A stretch of DNA of 64,000 bases from Platerodrilus igneus (Eukaryota; Arthropoda; Insecta; Coleoptera; Lycidae): positions 3,782,001 through 3,846,000 of the forward strand of contig JARFIW010001670.1 in the NCBI GenBank assembly GCA_036346225.1. Reading direction: 5' to 3'. Shown in pieces: positions 1-9,360 of the stretch. The notes under the pieces are model-generated. The model was not told the origin of the DNA and made no database searches. It saw nothing but the letters and a program-made list of their open reading frames with translations. The translations under genes were made by a program, and so were the position numbers. Numbering within the stretch: the first letter of the stretch is position 1; every line of letters begins with the position of its first letter.

Positions 1-3000
1 GATGACACCCCACTTCCAGGTTATAGATGCTTATTACATGCAGATGTCACCAGAAAGTTCCCAAACCTATTTCTAACAGAACAAAACATTGTGGATCGCA
101 AAAATGTAATAATTAAAAGAAAATACTTAAGCGATACCGAAATTAGCAAAATTCGTGAAGACATGAGTAAATTGCTATATAATAACAAACTCATGGAAGA
201 AATTCAAGAAACCGAGCCTGAAAGCAATATCCCAGAACATACTGATTCCGAAAATGTGGTAAATGATAATGTTTTAGAAACCTTAATTAGTAATTTTAAA
301 TTCAATGAAAACTCACATCACTTTGATCGCCCGAACATACCTATTTTTAAATTTAATAAGGAATCACACAAAATAATCCAACAAGTCAACACAGCACTAG
401 GCCAGTTTATAGCAAATTCAACCGATTTGACACGTATTCAAACCGCCATATACTCTGCAATAGTAACATGCATTAATCTAAACAGACAAAAAGTTATAAA
501 TCCAATAACATCGAACAGTAAGCCAAATTCAAGAGAACCAAGATGGAAAACAAAATTAATACAACAGATAGACAAACTTCGGGGAAAAATAGATCTTATA
601 ACGGAATTTTTAAAAGGCATTAAGACTCAAAAGGTTATAAATAAAGTAAACAAAATTTTAAAAGATGATAATTTGGACATACGCACTAAAGTCAAAAATG
701 AAGTATTAATCATACACCGAGATTCTTTAAGACAAAAACTTCTAGTAAAAGTTTCAAGACTGCGTAGATATAATAAAACTACTAAACGGAAACAACAAAA
801 TCTTACATTTAAGCTATCCCAAAAACGCTTCTACCAGAATTTAGAAAACAAGGATAAAGATAATAACCCAATATCTTGGACAGAATCGAATAAAGAACAT
901 TTTTTGGAATTTTGGAATAATATATGGCAACAAACAAAGCCAATAAATAAGAACTCTCTTATTTTCAAACCAATTCAAGAGAATGCCAAAACTATAGGCG
1001 ATATGCCCGATATTCAAATATCAAGTGAAAATATTATCACCACAGTTCGACATTTTTCCAACTGGAAAGCTCCAGGACTAGATAAAATAAGCAACTTTTG
1101 GCTTAAATCATTTCCTTCAATGCACGAGAATTTAGCAAATTCTTTTAATCTTATAATTGAAACCCCTTCAGATTTACCAAGCTTCTTAATGACAGGGAAA
1201 ACTATACTTATACATAAACAAGGTGAAAGAAATGACCTCCGAAACTATAGACCTATAACATGTTTATCTGTGTTGTATAAACTTCTGACGTCAATACTAA
1301 AAGAAAAAATTGAACATCATTGCACGAACAACAGAATTATAGCTGACGAGCAAAAAGGTTGTATCAAGAACAGCATGGGATGCAAAGAACAACTAACCAT
1401 TGATGCTGTAATCATGAACAACGCAAGAATTAAAAAACGAAATCTACATGTTGCGTACATAGACTACAACAAAGCATACGATTCAATCCCCTATGAATGG
1501 TTATTAGAAATACTCACCATCTACAAAATTGATCCAAAAATAATCAATCTGTTAAAGTACGCTATGCAGTTCTGGAAAACTACGCTATCAGTGGAAACCC
1601 AAACGATTGGAACAGTTAACATAAAAAGAGGAATTTTTCAAAACGATAGTTTGAGTCCTCTTTGGTTTTGTTTAGCCTTAAATCCACTTTCTTCACTATT
1701 AAATTCAAGTGGCGCTGGATACAGACTAAATTACAAACACAACACAGAAAATCTAAAACCAATGTCTAATACCGACTATTATAAGTATTTAGGCTTTATG
1801 CAAAACAAAAACCTAAATCATACTAATTTAAAATTCATATATAAAGAGAATTACCAAACAAGACTAACCAAGTTATTAAATTCAAAACTAAATTCCAAGA
1901 ATCTTTTGTTTGCAATTAATACGTGGGCAGTTTCATATTTAAATTACACATTTGGAATATTAAAATAGAGTGAGAGTGATTTAAATGAACTAGATCGTCT
2001 AACCCGAAGAACTTTAATTAAATTTAGATACTTACATCCTAATTCAGCAGTGCAAAGACTCTACCTACCTCGTAAAGACGGAGGAAGGGGTTTAAATAAT
2101 ATCCGCAAGCTTTGCAGAAAAGAAGAAAACAATTTAATGTCTCATTTTCAAAACTCCAATAATAAATTAATAAAATTAATTAGTACTTATGACCAAAATT
2201 ACACTCCTTTGAATCTAAACTCTATCAACTATCATCAAATATCAAGTTCAAGTGAAAATATACAAAATTGGAAAGAAAAGTATCTCCATGGAAAATACCC
2301 AAACAATCAAATTGATAAAAGAATGTCTGTAAATTGGGCAAATTTAGGTTATTTATATCCTGAAACAGAAGGCTTCTTAATAGCAATTCAAGATGGCGTA
2401 ATAAGAACAAAAAATTACGCAAAACATGTTTTAAAAGAAGCTATCGTAGTTGACAAATGCCGCAAGTGTTCAAAAATAGAGGAAACCATTGAACACATTC
2501 TAGCAGGCTGTTCCCAATTAGCCGAAACAGCATATTTAGGAAGACATAATCAGATTGCTAAAATTTATCATATACAATCAGGTGTAAAATCCAAACTACT
2601 AGTAAATCCGGAGCCTTACTACAAATACAAACCCAGTCCAGTTTTAGAATCAACAGATGCTCTCATTTATTGGGATAGACCTATTTTAACTGATCATACA
2701 ATAGCATATAACAAACCAGATATTCTTTTTATCGATAAAATAAATAAAACAGGATTTCTCATTGACATAGCAATACCCCTTATACATAATTTGGAAAAGA
2801 CAGAATCTCATAAAATTCAAAAATATACTGATTTACGAATTGAAGTTATACAATTGTGGAAACTAAAAAATCTATACATCATAACACTTGTTATTTCAGT
2901 TGATGGTATAACTTCAGTTCATTTTCAAAAGAATTTGGAAAAACTACAATTACCTGTAAAACTACACTCAATATGTCAAAAAGCAACCATACTCCAATCA

Positions 3001-3027
3001 TATCATATCGTGAGGAAGTTGTTTTAA
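1..3027 (+). pseudogene. Reverse transcriptase / restriction-like endonuclease ORF of the R4-like LINE
   Basis: In an intact element this protein nicks the target and reverse transcribes the element RNA at the nick. No start codon is needed at 91 (a GTG): the frame is open from base 1, and the text just before 91 (FLTEQNIVDRKN) reads like the usual N-terminal linker. RT motifs visible are the APGLDKISNFW block (about 1069-1101), NYRPITCLSVLYK (about 1240-1278), the domain-3 block AYIDYNKAYDSIP and the domain-4 block GIFQNDSLSPLWFC (about 1630-1671). After AGYRLNYKHNTENLK the frame jumps to DYYKYLGF (about 1774-1797), so the YxDD block between them is missing. TAG at 1966-1968 interrupts the frame, which resumes at once as SESDLNELDRLTRR. 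The C-terminal part has C-x2-C-x8-H-x4-C (CRKC...HILAGC, about 2458-2511) and a PD-(D/E)xK-like segment (KPDILFIDK...FLIDIAIP, about 2716-2778). Confidence 0.85.
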
Positions 3028-3060
3028 TTAGCGGGTAGAGCTAAATAGCTCCTCCGCTAA
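3028..3060 (+). other. 3' UTR hairpin of the R4-like LINE
   Basis: Immediately after the stop codon, TTAGCGG (3028-3034) pairs with CCGCTAA (3054-3060), and an inner GAGCT/AGCTC stem (3038-3042 with 3047-3051) closes on an AAAT loop. A structured 3' UTR is expected as the RT recognition site in target-primed reverse transcription. That role is inferred. Confidence 0.6.
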
Positions 3061-3100
3061 TTTTAGTTACCAAAACGAAATAAACGTTTTTGAGCAAAAG

Positions 3101-3118
3101 AAATAATAATAATAATAC
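3101..3118. repeat. (TAA)n tail or target repeat at the LINE 3' end
   Basis: An AAT/TAA run ends the LINE. It can be read either as the element's tail or as the TAA-repeat target that Dong-like elements use. Confidence 0.7.
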
Positions 3119-3130
3119 TAAATTCTTGAA

Positions 3131-3830
3131 CTAAAACTAAGGTTGGTGAATCCTTGGGATACACTTATTCAAAATTAATTAGACTTATATGCCAGGTCGT
3201 AATTTTATTCGACGTTTCGGCGACAAATTCTATGTATTCGGGGTTGTACAGATTTCACAAACGTATATAAATTCAACGTAGTATGAGGCGTGTACATTAA
3301 ATCGTAATGTTTATCTTAATTGTAATATATTTTTCAAGTTGTCAATTATCCAGCATTTGCTTGTTATCATTAAATATTTAAGTACGTACCGGTTTGAAGT
3401 ACGTTCACCAAGTGTTAGTTTAATTTCTAAATTAATCTTAGCAGATAAACCTTGAGCTAAATAATTGAAGTTCGTATTGTATGTGCTCCATTCCATTACT
3501 GTACTAATTAGTTTGACTCGGTTCTTTTATAACCCCTTTTGGATACAGGATTGTGTGTTTTTATTTTTATTTTTAATTTTAATGCTAAATAAATATTAAA
3601 TGTGCGTGGCCTAATCTTAGTATATATTTCCAGCTATGTATGTCTTAGTAGTTATGTAAATAACCTTGTTGGTACTTTTTATATCTTTTGACTTACCTCT
3701 TTATGGTTTTTTTAGTCATTGAAGAAGGCACAGAATTTGTCGCAGAAACGTCGAATAAAATTACGATTTGACATAAGTCTAATTAATTTTGAACGAGAAT
3801 ATTCCAAAAGTTCACCAACCTTTGTTTTAG
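3131..3830. mobile_element. Inverted pair of Penelope-like termini enclosing about 500 bp of non-coding DNA
   Basis: About 100 bp at 3131-3230 is the imperfect reverse complement of 3732-3830. Both arms contain the outer CTAAAAC..GGTTGGTGAA, the middle AATTAATTAGACTTAT and the inner AATTTTATTCGACGTTTC. Read on the arm strand, the inner end gives GAATTTGTCGC(A/C)GAAACGTCG, which resembles the GAAA side of the hammerhead core found at Penelope-like element termini. The interior (3231-3731) has no coding signal. It may be an inverted terminal-repeat relic or a short non-autonomous derivative. Confidence 0.55.

Positions 3831-3831
<1 letters not shown>

Positions 3832-3868
<37 letters not shown>
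3832..3868. repeat. (TA)n microsatellite
   Basis: An uninterrupted TA run directly abuts the outer end of the inverted pair. Confidence 0.95.
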
Positions 3869-3869
<1 letters not shown>

Positions 3870-3875
<6 letters not shown>

Positions 3876-5474
3876 TTGCTATGATAGGAGAGTAGTTTAA
3901 GGGTAGATTAAGTCACATGGGTCGTAGGATAGATATAAATAAGTTTAACTTTAAGAAAATCAAATAAGTCCATCAATTATAAAAGTAAATCGACTATTCT
4001 ACAATAAGTCAATTGCGAGGACACTGTATATAAAGGATATTTGATCTAATACATGAGAAAGATGCTCATTTAGTAATAGTCCGATACCATTTAATTAGAA
4101 TAGTAATATTTACGTCGTATAATATGTTTAAGTATAATTTACGAGTAAAGATAAGGTTTTAGAAGCAACTAACTGCATCAAAATAAATGATCGGGAAACA
4201 TAGATAAATTGTTATTCCAAATATTTAATAATTACGTCGTAAATATCAACGCATGTATAAGAAAACGCATTCTAATACGTCACTAAATACGTGACTAGAA
4301 AGAATACATTTGTTCAGAAAACCAACATTCTGTAACAAACAAATAAACACCAGGCGGTTCATTATACGATAAGTTTTGGACTTTTAAACCACAAACATAA
4401 AATTAGGTGATTGAATGTGGGTAATAATTGGGAATCCTAAGAAATAACTATATAATACAGAACGCTTACGTGCCTAATAAAGCATTGTCACCAAGAATAA
4501 GACAAGGATTTTGAGAAATACCGAGTTCTGCCAGAGATAAAGCAAAGTACAAGCCTTGATCAATAAACACGCAAAAGGAAACGATTTGTAGGGAAGGTTT
4601 ATAAATACAATAGAAAATGAATAGAGAGTTCAGTTCATATTCAACCAAGCACAAACTATGCTCAAACGCAGTAGAAATTAATTAGTGAAGGATGAAAATT
4701 TAGAATAAGCAAAATTTGAAAGTGCAAAAATTATGCGACGGAAAATAAGCCGATCTACAAATAGACGTAAGTTAAACAATTAATTAAATTTATTTTTAAT
4801 ATTTAACAAAACAGGGCTTTTGTTAAGACGGCTGTTATTGATTCCATTTTCGTTGATGTCATATGTACTAAATTGATATTTAAGTTTATATGCAAGTCGA
4901 CGTTCATATTGAGATCTAAGCCTTAACACAAATCTAAAAATACGTCTGAAAGTGCGATCAAAAGGGGACTCAAAGTTAATTCAAGGAAAATACCAGAAAT
5001 CAAAAATGGATATTTCTGGCCAATAAGTAGAGCGGACATAGCAAGAGATGCAGACCACAGACACTATGAGGCAACTCAATGATCGTTCCAGGTTAGCGAT
5101 TTTTTAACATTTTATTATTTAAAGACTGATTCAAATTTAATATTTGCTATACATTATGTATTTGTAAGAGTCATCAAAAAGGTCATTTGAAAATATGAAA
5201 ACGGAAAGCATCTTACAACGTTTGAAGATACTTCAGAGTAATTAAAAGATATTTTTGCTGGCTTTTAGGAAAGCATAAATTTGGTAAATGTAAATATTCT
5301 ATGCAGGGGAAGATTTTGAGGTTACACAACATTGTACATATTATCAATTATTATATTGTGTGATTTTGAACTGCTTTATTTGAATCCATTTAAAGGGTAA
5401 AATAAGATTTTTTATTAGGAAGTCGAGCATTCAGTGAGCTAGTCATGGTAAACAAATAGAATATAACGTACAAA
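3870..5474. other. AT-rich stretch without recognisable gene
   Basis: Only short, uninformative open frames are present. The first 80 bases (TGATAGGAGAGTAGTTTAAG..) resemble the sequence following the next (TA)n run at about 5791-5855, so the two (TA)n-flanked segments may be diverged copies of one repeat family. Confidence 0.5.
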
Positions 5475-5706
5475 TCGTGGGGCTTAATAAGGAATATCAC
5501 AGCAATTTAATGGCACCCATCGTAGGGGCTTAAAATTCAAAAAAGCTATATCACAGCAATCTTTGACGCTCAACATCGGGGTTTAAAGGAAATAAAATAA
5601 ATATCACAGCAATTAATGACACGCCCAATCGTGGAACAATACACAGCAATTTAATCACGCCTAATCGTGGAGCAATTTCTCAGCAATTTAATGGCTTAAA
5701 TCGTAA
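5475..5706. repeat. Degenerate tandem array, ATCACAGCAATTTAATGGC-type unit
   Basis: Five imperfect repeats of a block built from (A)TCACAGCAATTTAATG followed by a CCxAATCGTGGGGC-like half. Spacing varies from about 35 to 65 bp. The array is non-coding and too diverged to assign to a known satellite. Confidence 0.7.
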
Positions 5707-5718
5707 GAAAATGCACAT

Positions 5719-5746
5719 CTAAAACAAAGGTTAGTAAACTTTTGGA

Positions 5747-5785
<39 letters not shown>
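5719..5785. repeat. Third copy of the CTAAAAC-type terminus followed by (TA)n
   Basis: 5719-5749 repeats the outer end of the 3131-3830 inverted pair (CTAAAACAAAGGTTAGTAAA..). The remainder is replaced by a TA microsatellite at about 5751-5785. Confidence 0.65.
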
Positions 5786-5790
<5 letters not shown>

Positions 5791-5874
5791 ATACTGTGAT
5801 AAGGGGCTGTTTAGGGGTGTATTAGGTAGCAAGTGTCGTGTAGTAACTATAAATTGCAATAGGAATCAGAAAAC

Positions 5875-6140
5875 TGCATTTATTTAGCAGAAAATTAAGT
5901 AATTTGTGCATTATGTAAATAGCAAGCATTTAACACCCTGTATATAGACCGTAATTAACTGTAAACGATGCAAATAAGCATATCTTACAACAATAGAACG
6001 CGTATTTAGCAGAAAAATAGGCAATTCATACATTATGTAAATGGCAAGCATTCAACACTCTGTATATAGACCGTTATTAATTTTAGGTAATGCCAGTGAG
6101 CATATGTTTCAACATTAGAACGCGTATTCAGAAGAAATGA
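5875..6140. repeat. Tandem repeat, 122-bp unit, just over two copies
   Basis: TATTTAGCAGAAAA at 5881 recurs at 6003 and, diverged, at 6125. Within each unit CATTATGTAAAT, TGTATATAGACCG and CAxATAGAACGCGT also recur in order. No coding content. Confidence 0.8.
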
Positions 6141-6779
6141 TCGTACATGTAATTGAGAAGTGTTCTACAATTTATAAAATAAAGACGCCGAAGATAAAAG
6201 ATAAAACCTAACAAAGCTTTATGCAATTACGCTAAAACAATAAACATTTTGATAAGAAAACGCAGTTTTAAAGACACATAAAAATACACAAACAAAAACA
6301 GCAATAAAGTTACATCATTTATTTTGTTCAATTATCCAAAAGGCGATATCTATACAAAACAACAGACTTAAAGTTGAACGTCTGGCAAAGATAACAGTGT
6401 TTCAATAGCAAATAAACATTACACGGAAAACCAAATAAATTACTCAGAAACCACTTGAAAATGCAGGGAATGTTGAAGACAGGGCCTGGTTGGTTGAGAT
6501 AATCTGCACAACTGCTTGAAAACCCAGCCCACATGTAAGTGGGAAGAGCCTATATAACACAGAGCAATGATAACACAAGTCAGTTCATACCTAATGCACG
6601 TCAAAGCTGCGTCACTGTTAACCAGAAAGCCACGCGTAAATTAAATAAAGTATAATAGAATATCAAGTGTATGTTACAGTAATAACAGTGCAACGATTAC
6701 GAAGACTTTTTGCCGCTTTTATAGAAAACGTGAGTAGAATTTGGGTAATTTATATAAACTAAATATGTTTATTATAATA
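6141..6779. other. AT-rich stretch without recognisable gene
   Basis: No protein similarity or repeat structure was recognised. It links two degenerate tandem arrays. Confidence 0.4.
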
Positions 6780-6960
6780 GGGCTTCAAGTTGCGTCGATA
6801 ATAATAACATTTCAAGTATGTGTCGACAAGAATAATTCAAATCTGGGTCGATATAACATTTCAAATTTGTGTCGAGCATAGTACTTCGTCTGTGAGCAAT
6901 TTAAATCTGGGGCGATGTAATATTTCAAATCAGCGTCGACAATTATATTTGTGGTATATT
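6780..6960. repeat. Degenerate short tandem array, ATTTCAAATCTGxGTCGA-type unit
   Basis: At least five imperfect copies of an approximately 30-bp unit in which (A)TTTCAAxT is followed by TGxGTCGA. Copies lie near 6783, 6828, 6858, 6893 and 6930. This is the third short array within 1.5 kb. Confidence 0.65.
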
Positions 6961-7604
6961 TCTAGACAATTCTAACCGAATTTTGGTACAATTCTGGTAC
7001 AATTTTGATTTGCGTCGAAAGCATTGAAGGGAAGAGATTCAAGGCATATAAAATAAAGAAGCACGAAGTAATTTATGGAAAACAAGGGGTAACTGTACTC
7101 AAATATTAATTCAACTAAGCAGAGCATTAGTAGACGAATGAGGACAACAAAGGGGTGTTAATCCACAACACGAACAACTTATCGCAGGTCAGATCTATTT
7201 AATTTTAAGATATTTTTCTATTTAAATTTTAATACCGAATTTATTCAATTTATATAAAATTTGTAATGAAGTCAACAACAAACATTGCATACGTTAAACT
7301 TACGTAATATATCATAAGGAGGTCTAGAACGTTCTAGGTTTCTTTGGTAAAGAGGTAGTTTTTGGTGACTTTAGGTTGAATTAAAAGTATATAAAATTTG
7401 GGATAAACAATACATATGATATTAATTGATTGAAGGGTGTATTTAAAGAACTTCAAAAATTGTAGTTATTATTTCCGTTCATTATATGAAATTAATTGGC
7501 TTCGTTTTATCAATTCAAACAAATAATCATAAAGGGGTGAAAAGAGAAAATTGATCATCGTAACGTTGTGCACTCTGTGTAGATTTAAAAAGGCTAGCCG
7601 TTGC

Positions 7605-7606
<2 letters not shown>
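6961..7606. other. AT-rich stretch without recognisable gene
   Basis: No supported coding or RNA feature. Confidence 0.4.
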
Positions 7607-7635
<29 letters not shown>

Positions 7636-7725
7636 TAATAATAATAATAATAAAATTTGAAGTGAGAACACAGAGCGGTGGCGTTGAGTAAAAACGTCAG
7701 AACACCGATTACGGCGTTATCATAT

Positions 7726-7767
<42 letters not shown>
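7607..7767. repeat. (TAA)n and (TA)n microsatellites
   Basis: A TAA/AAT run spans about 7607-7655 and a TA run about 7724-7767. They are separated by about 70 bp of unique sequence. Confidence 0.9.
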
Positions 7768-7769
<2 letters not shown>

Positions 7770-7782
7770 TAACTTTATTTTA

Positions 7783-8325
7783 GGATTAAAAAATAGAATT
7801 AAACATATATCACATCCTACGTTATACCAAAAAAGTTTAAAAATACTGAGTAAGCTTTTAAAAATAACAACTACACTAATTCTTTAATAAACAATTTATT
7901 ACACAACCAAGGACATAGACAAATTACCAAAAATAAAGAACTTAGTAATACAAACAACAACATCCATAACCAAAACTATAAATAAATCTTTTCCGTACAT
8001 ACAAGAACTGACACATAAAATTATTAACATAATTAAAAACCTTAAATTCAACATTGCTAAACGAAACGTAAGTTCAATAAATAAATTATTTTCCAAACTT
8101 AAAGATAAAACCAATCAATTGCAACAAAGAAATGTAAGTTATAAATTAAATTGTTTAGATTGTGATCCTTCATATATTGGCCAAACATCTCAAAATTTAA
8201 AACAAAAAATCATACAACATAAAAGCGATATAAAAGTTAAACTTAAAGTATGTGTCCTTGCGATACACACACTTAATGATGAACATAAGATAAATTTTAA
8301 TAATCCACAAATTTTACAAATTTAA
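7783..8325 (+). pseudogene. Penelope-like element: end of RT plus GIY-YIG endonuclease
   Basis: 8119-8325 reads YKLNCLDCDPSYIGQTSQNL, the start of a GIY-YIG nuclease of Penelope-like retroelements with the usual Cx2C just before the motif, and ends at HTLNDEHKINFNNPQIL, typical of the domain's C-terminal part. The same frame extends left to 7891 and gives FPYIQELTHKI..LFSKLKDKT, the RT-to-nuclease linker. Further left, GLKNRIKHISHPTLYQKSL (from 7783) is in the same frame. Between them two adjacent TAA codons (7885-7890) occur, and the expected text (NNYTNSLINNLLHNQGHR) is in another frame, so at least two frameshifts separate the parts. The RT palm is absent. Confidence 0.8.
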
Positions 8326-8548
8326 AAGAACATTTTTAAAAATGTGCCATATTTATAGAAATTCAAATTCATTAAATAAAAAAAGTGATATTGATAATCT
8401 GAGCAGTATATAATCATACCTTTTAAACTTTAAAGAAAAATATAAAGAGCAATAAGTCTAAGAATTGATTTTACATGTGCATTCTTAAGTACATCTAACT
8501 ATAAAAAACACACTTACATACTGACACATACACACACTCACAAACCCA
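8326..8548. other. Non-coding tail after the Penelope fragment
   Basis: AT-rich, without coding signal. It is probably the element's 3' flank. Confidence 0.35.
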
Positions 8549-8569
8549 CTCTCTCTCTCTCTCTCCCTT

Positions 8570-8603
<34 letters not shown>

Positions 8604-8650
8604 ACACACATACACACACGCACACACACACACACACACACTCACACACA
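8549..8650. repeat. (CT)n(CA)n compound microsatellite
   Basis: A CT run (about 8549-8590) passes directly into a CA run (about 8590-8650). The open frame over it is purely a product of the repeat. Confidence 0.95.
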
Positions 8651-9165
8651 AAATATATATACTCACAATACACAAAACACAGACAGTATGATACATTCAA
8701 TATTCACCCACCTCCTAATATAAACATACACGTGAAGACGCTATTATGTGTATCATATTTTTAAAAAAATTAATATATACATAACATACATACACACATG
8801 CAAGTTAAACAAAAAGATCAAGATACATTTAAAAATCATTTAATCAAAATTGACTTTTACTTCTGTCAAATCAATATTTTATTTCATCAATTTTTTTTAT
8901 ATATACACATTATTTCTTTTTAATTATTAAAGAAACTTGTTATAAAAAACTTCTTCAAAAAAGCTAATGTAAATATCCTCACTGTAAGTAATTATTTTAT
9001 TTACTTTAGTAGTTTGTTGATAGTTTGTACGTTTTAGTTATTGCCTGTGATCAAGCATAAAATTATATGCGAAAATTTAGGCCTAAAAAAGAGTTTTTTT
9101 TTATAACCAGCCGACCTAGAACCTGCTAGTTTCAACACAATCGTATATACATTATACATGTGTGT

Positions 9166-9203
<38 letters not shown>

Positions 9204-9327
9204 TTTTATATATGAGTCTTCTTTAATAAGCGATATTTAATAAATATTGAATAAGATCTTGGTATTTTTGGGTGAATTGCTTATATAAATAAAGGAATCA
9301 ATCAATTTTACTTTATTCACTTTACTA
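8651..9327. other. AT-rich stretch with a (TA)n run
   Basis: Contains a TA microsatellite at about 9169-9197. No gene is recognised. It ends in the strand-reversed Penelope-like terminus at 9290-9360. Confidence 0.5.
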
Positions 9328-9356
9328 GTTTCGGAGAATTTGTCCCTTTCGTCAGA
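9328..9356 (-). ncRNA. Hammerhead-ribozyme-like core at a Penelope-type terminus
   Basis: On the minus strand CTGACGA (9355-9349) is followed by a 14-base stem-II region and then GAAAC. These are the two invariant halves of the hammerhead core, CUGANGA...GAAA. Hammerhead motifs are known at the terminal repeats of Penelope-like elements. The stem-II pairing is weak here, so activity is doubtful. The strand is opposite to the GIY-YIG remnant at 7783-8325, so it belongs to another copy or to an inverted terminal repeat. Confidence 0.55.
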
Positions 9357-9360
9357 AGCT

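Larger units (their letters stand above)
1..3119 (+). mobile_element. R4/Dong-type non-LTR retrotransposon (LINE), 5' end outside the window
   Basis: The body is one reading frame (reverse transcriptase, then a CCHC finger, then a restriction-like endonuclease), followed by a short 3' UTR with a strong hairpin and a TAA-repeat tail at about 3101-3118. The domain order and the endonuclease type match the R4/Dong clade, and Dong elements are known to insert into TAA repeats. The frame is already open at base 1, so the 5' part lies to the left. The element is dead: the reverse transcriptase has lost its catalytic YxDD block and there is one in-frame stop. Clade assignment is by eye from motif order and local similarity. 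Confidence 0.85.

Noticed and set aside
8485..8700. 71-residue minus-strand frame
   Set aside because: It is a translation of a CT/CA microsatellite.
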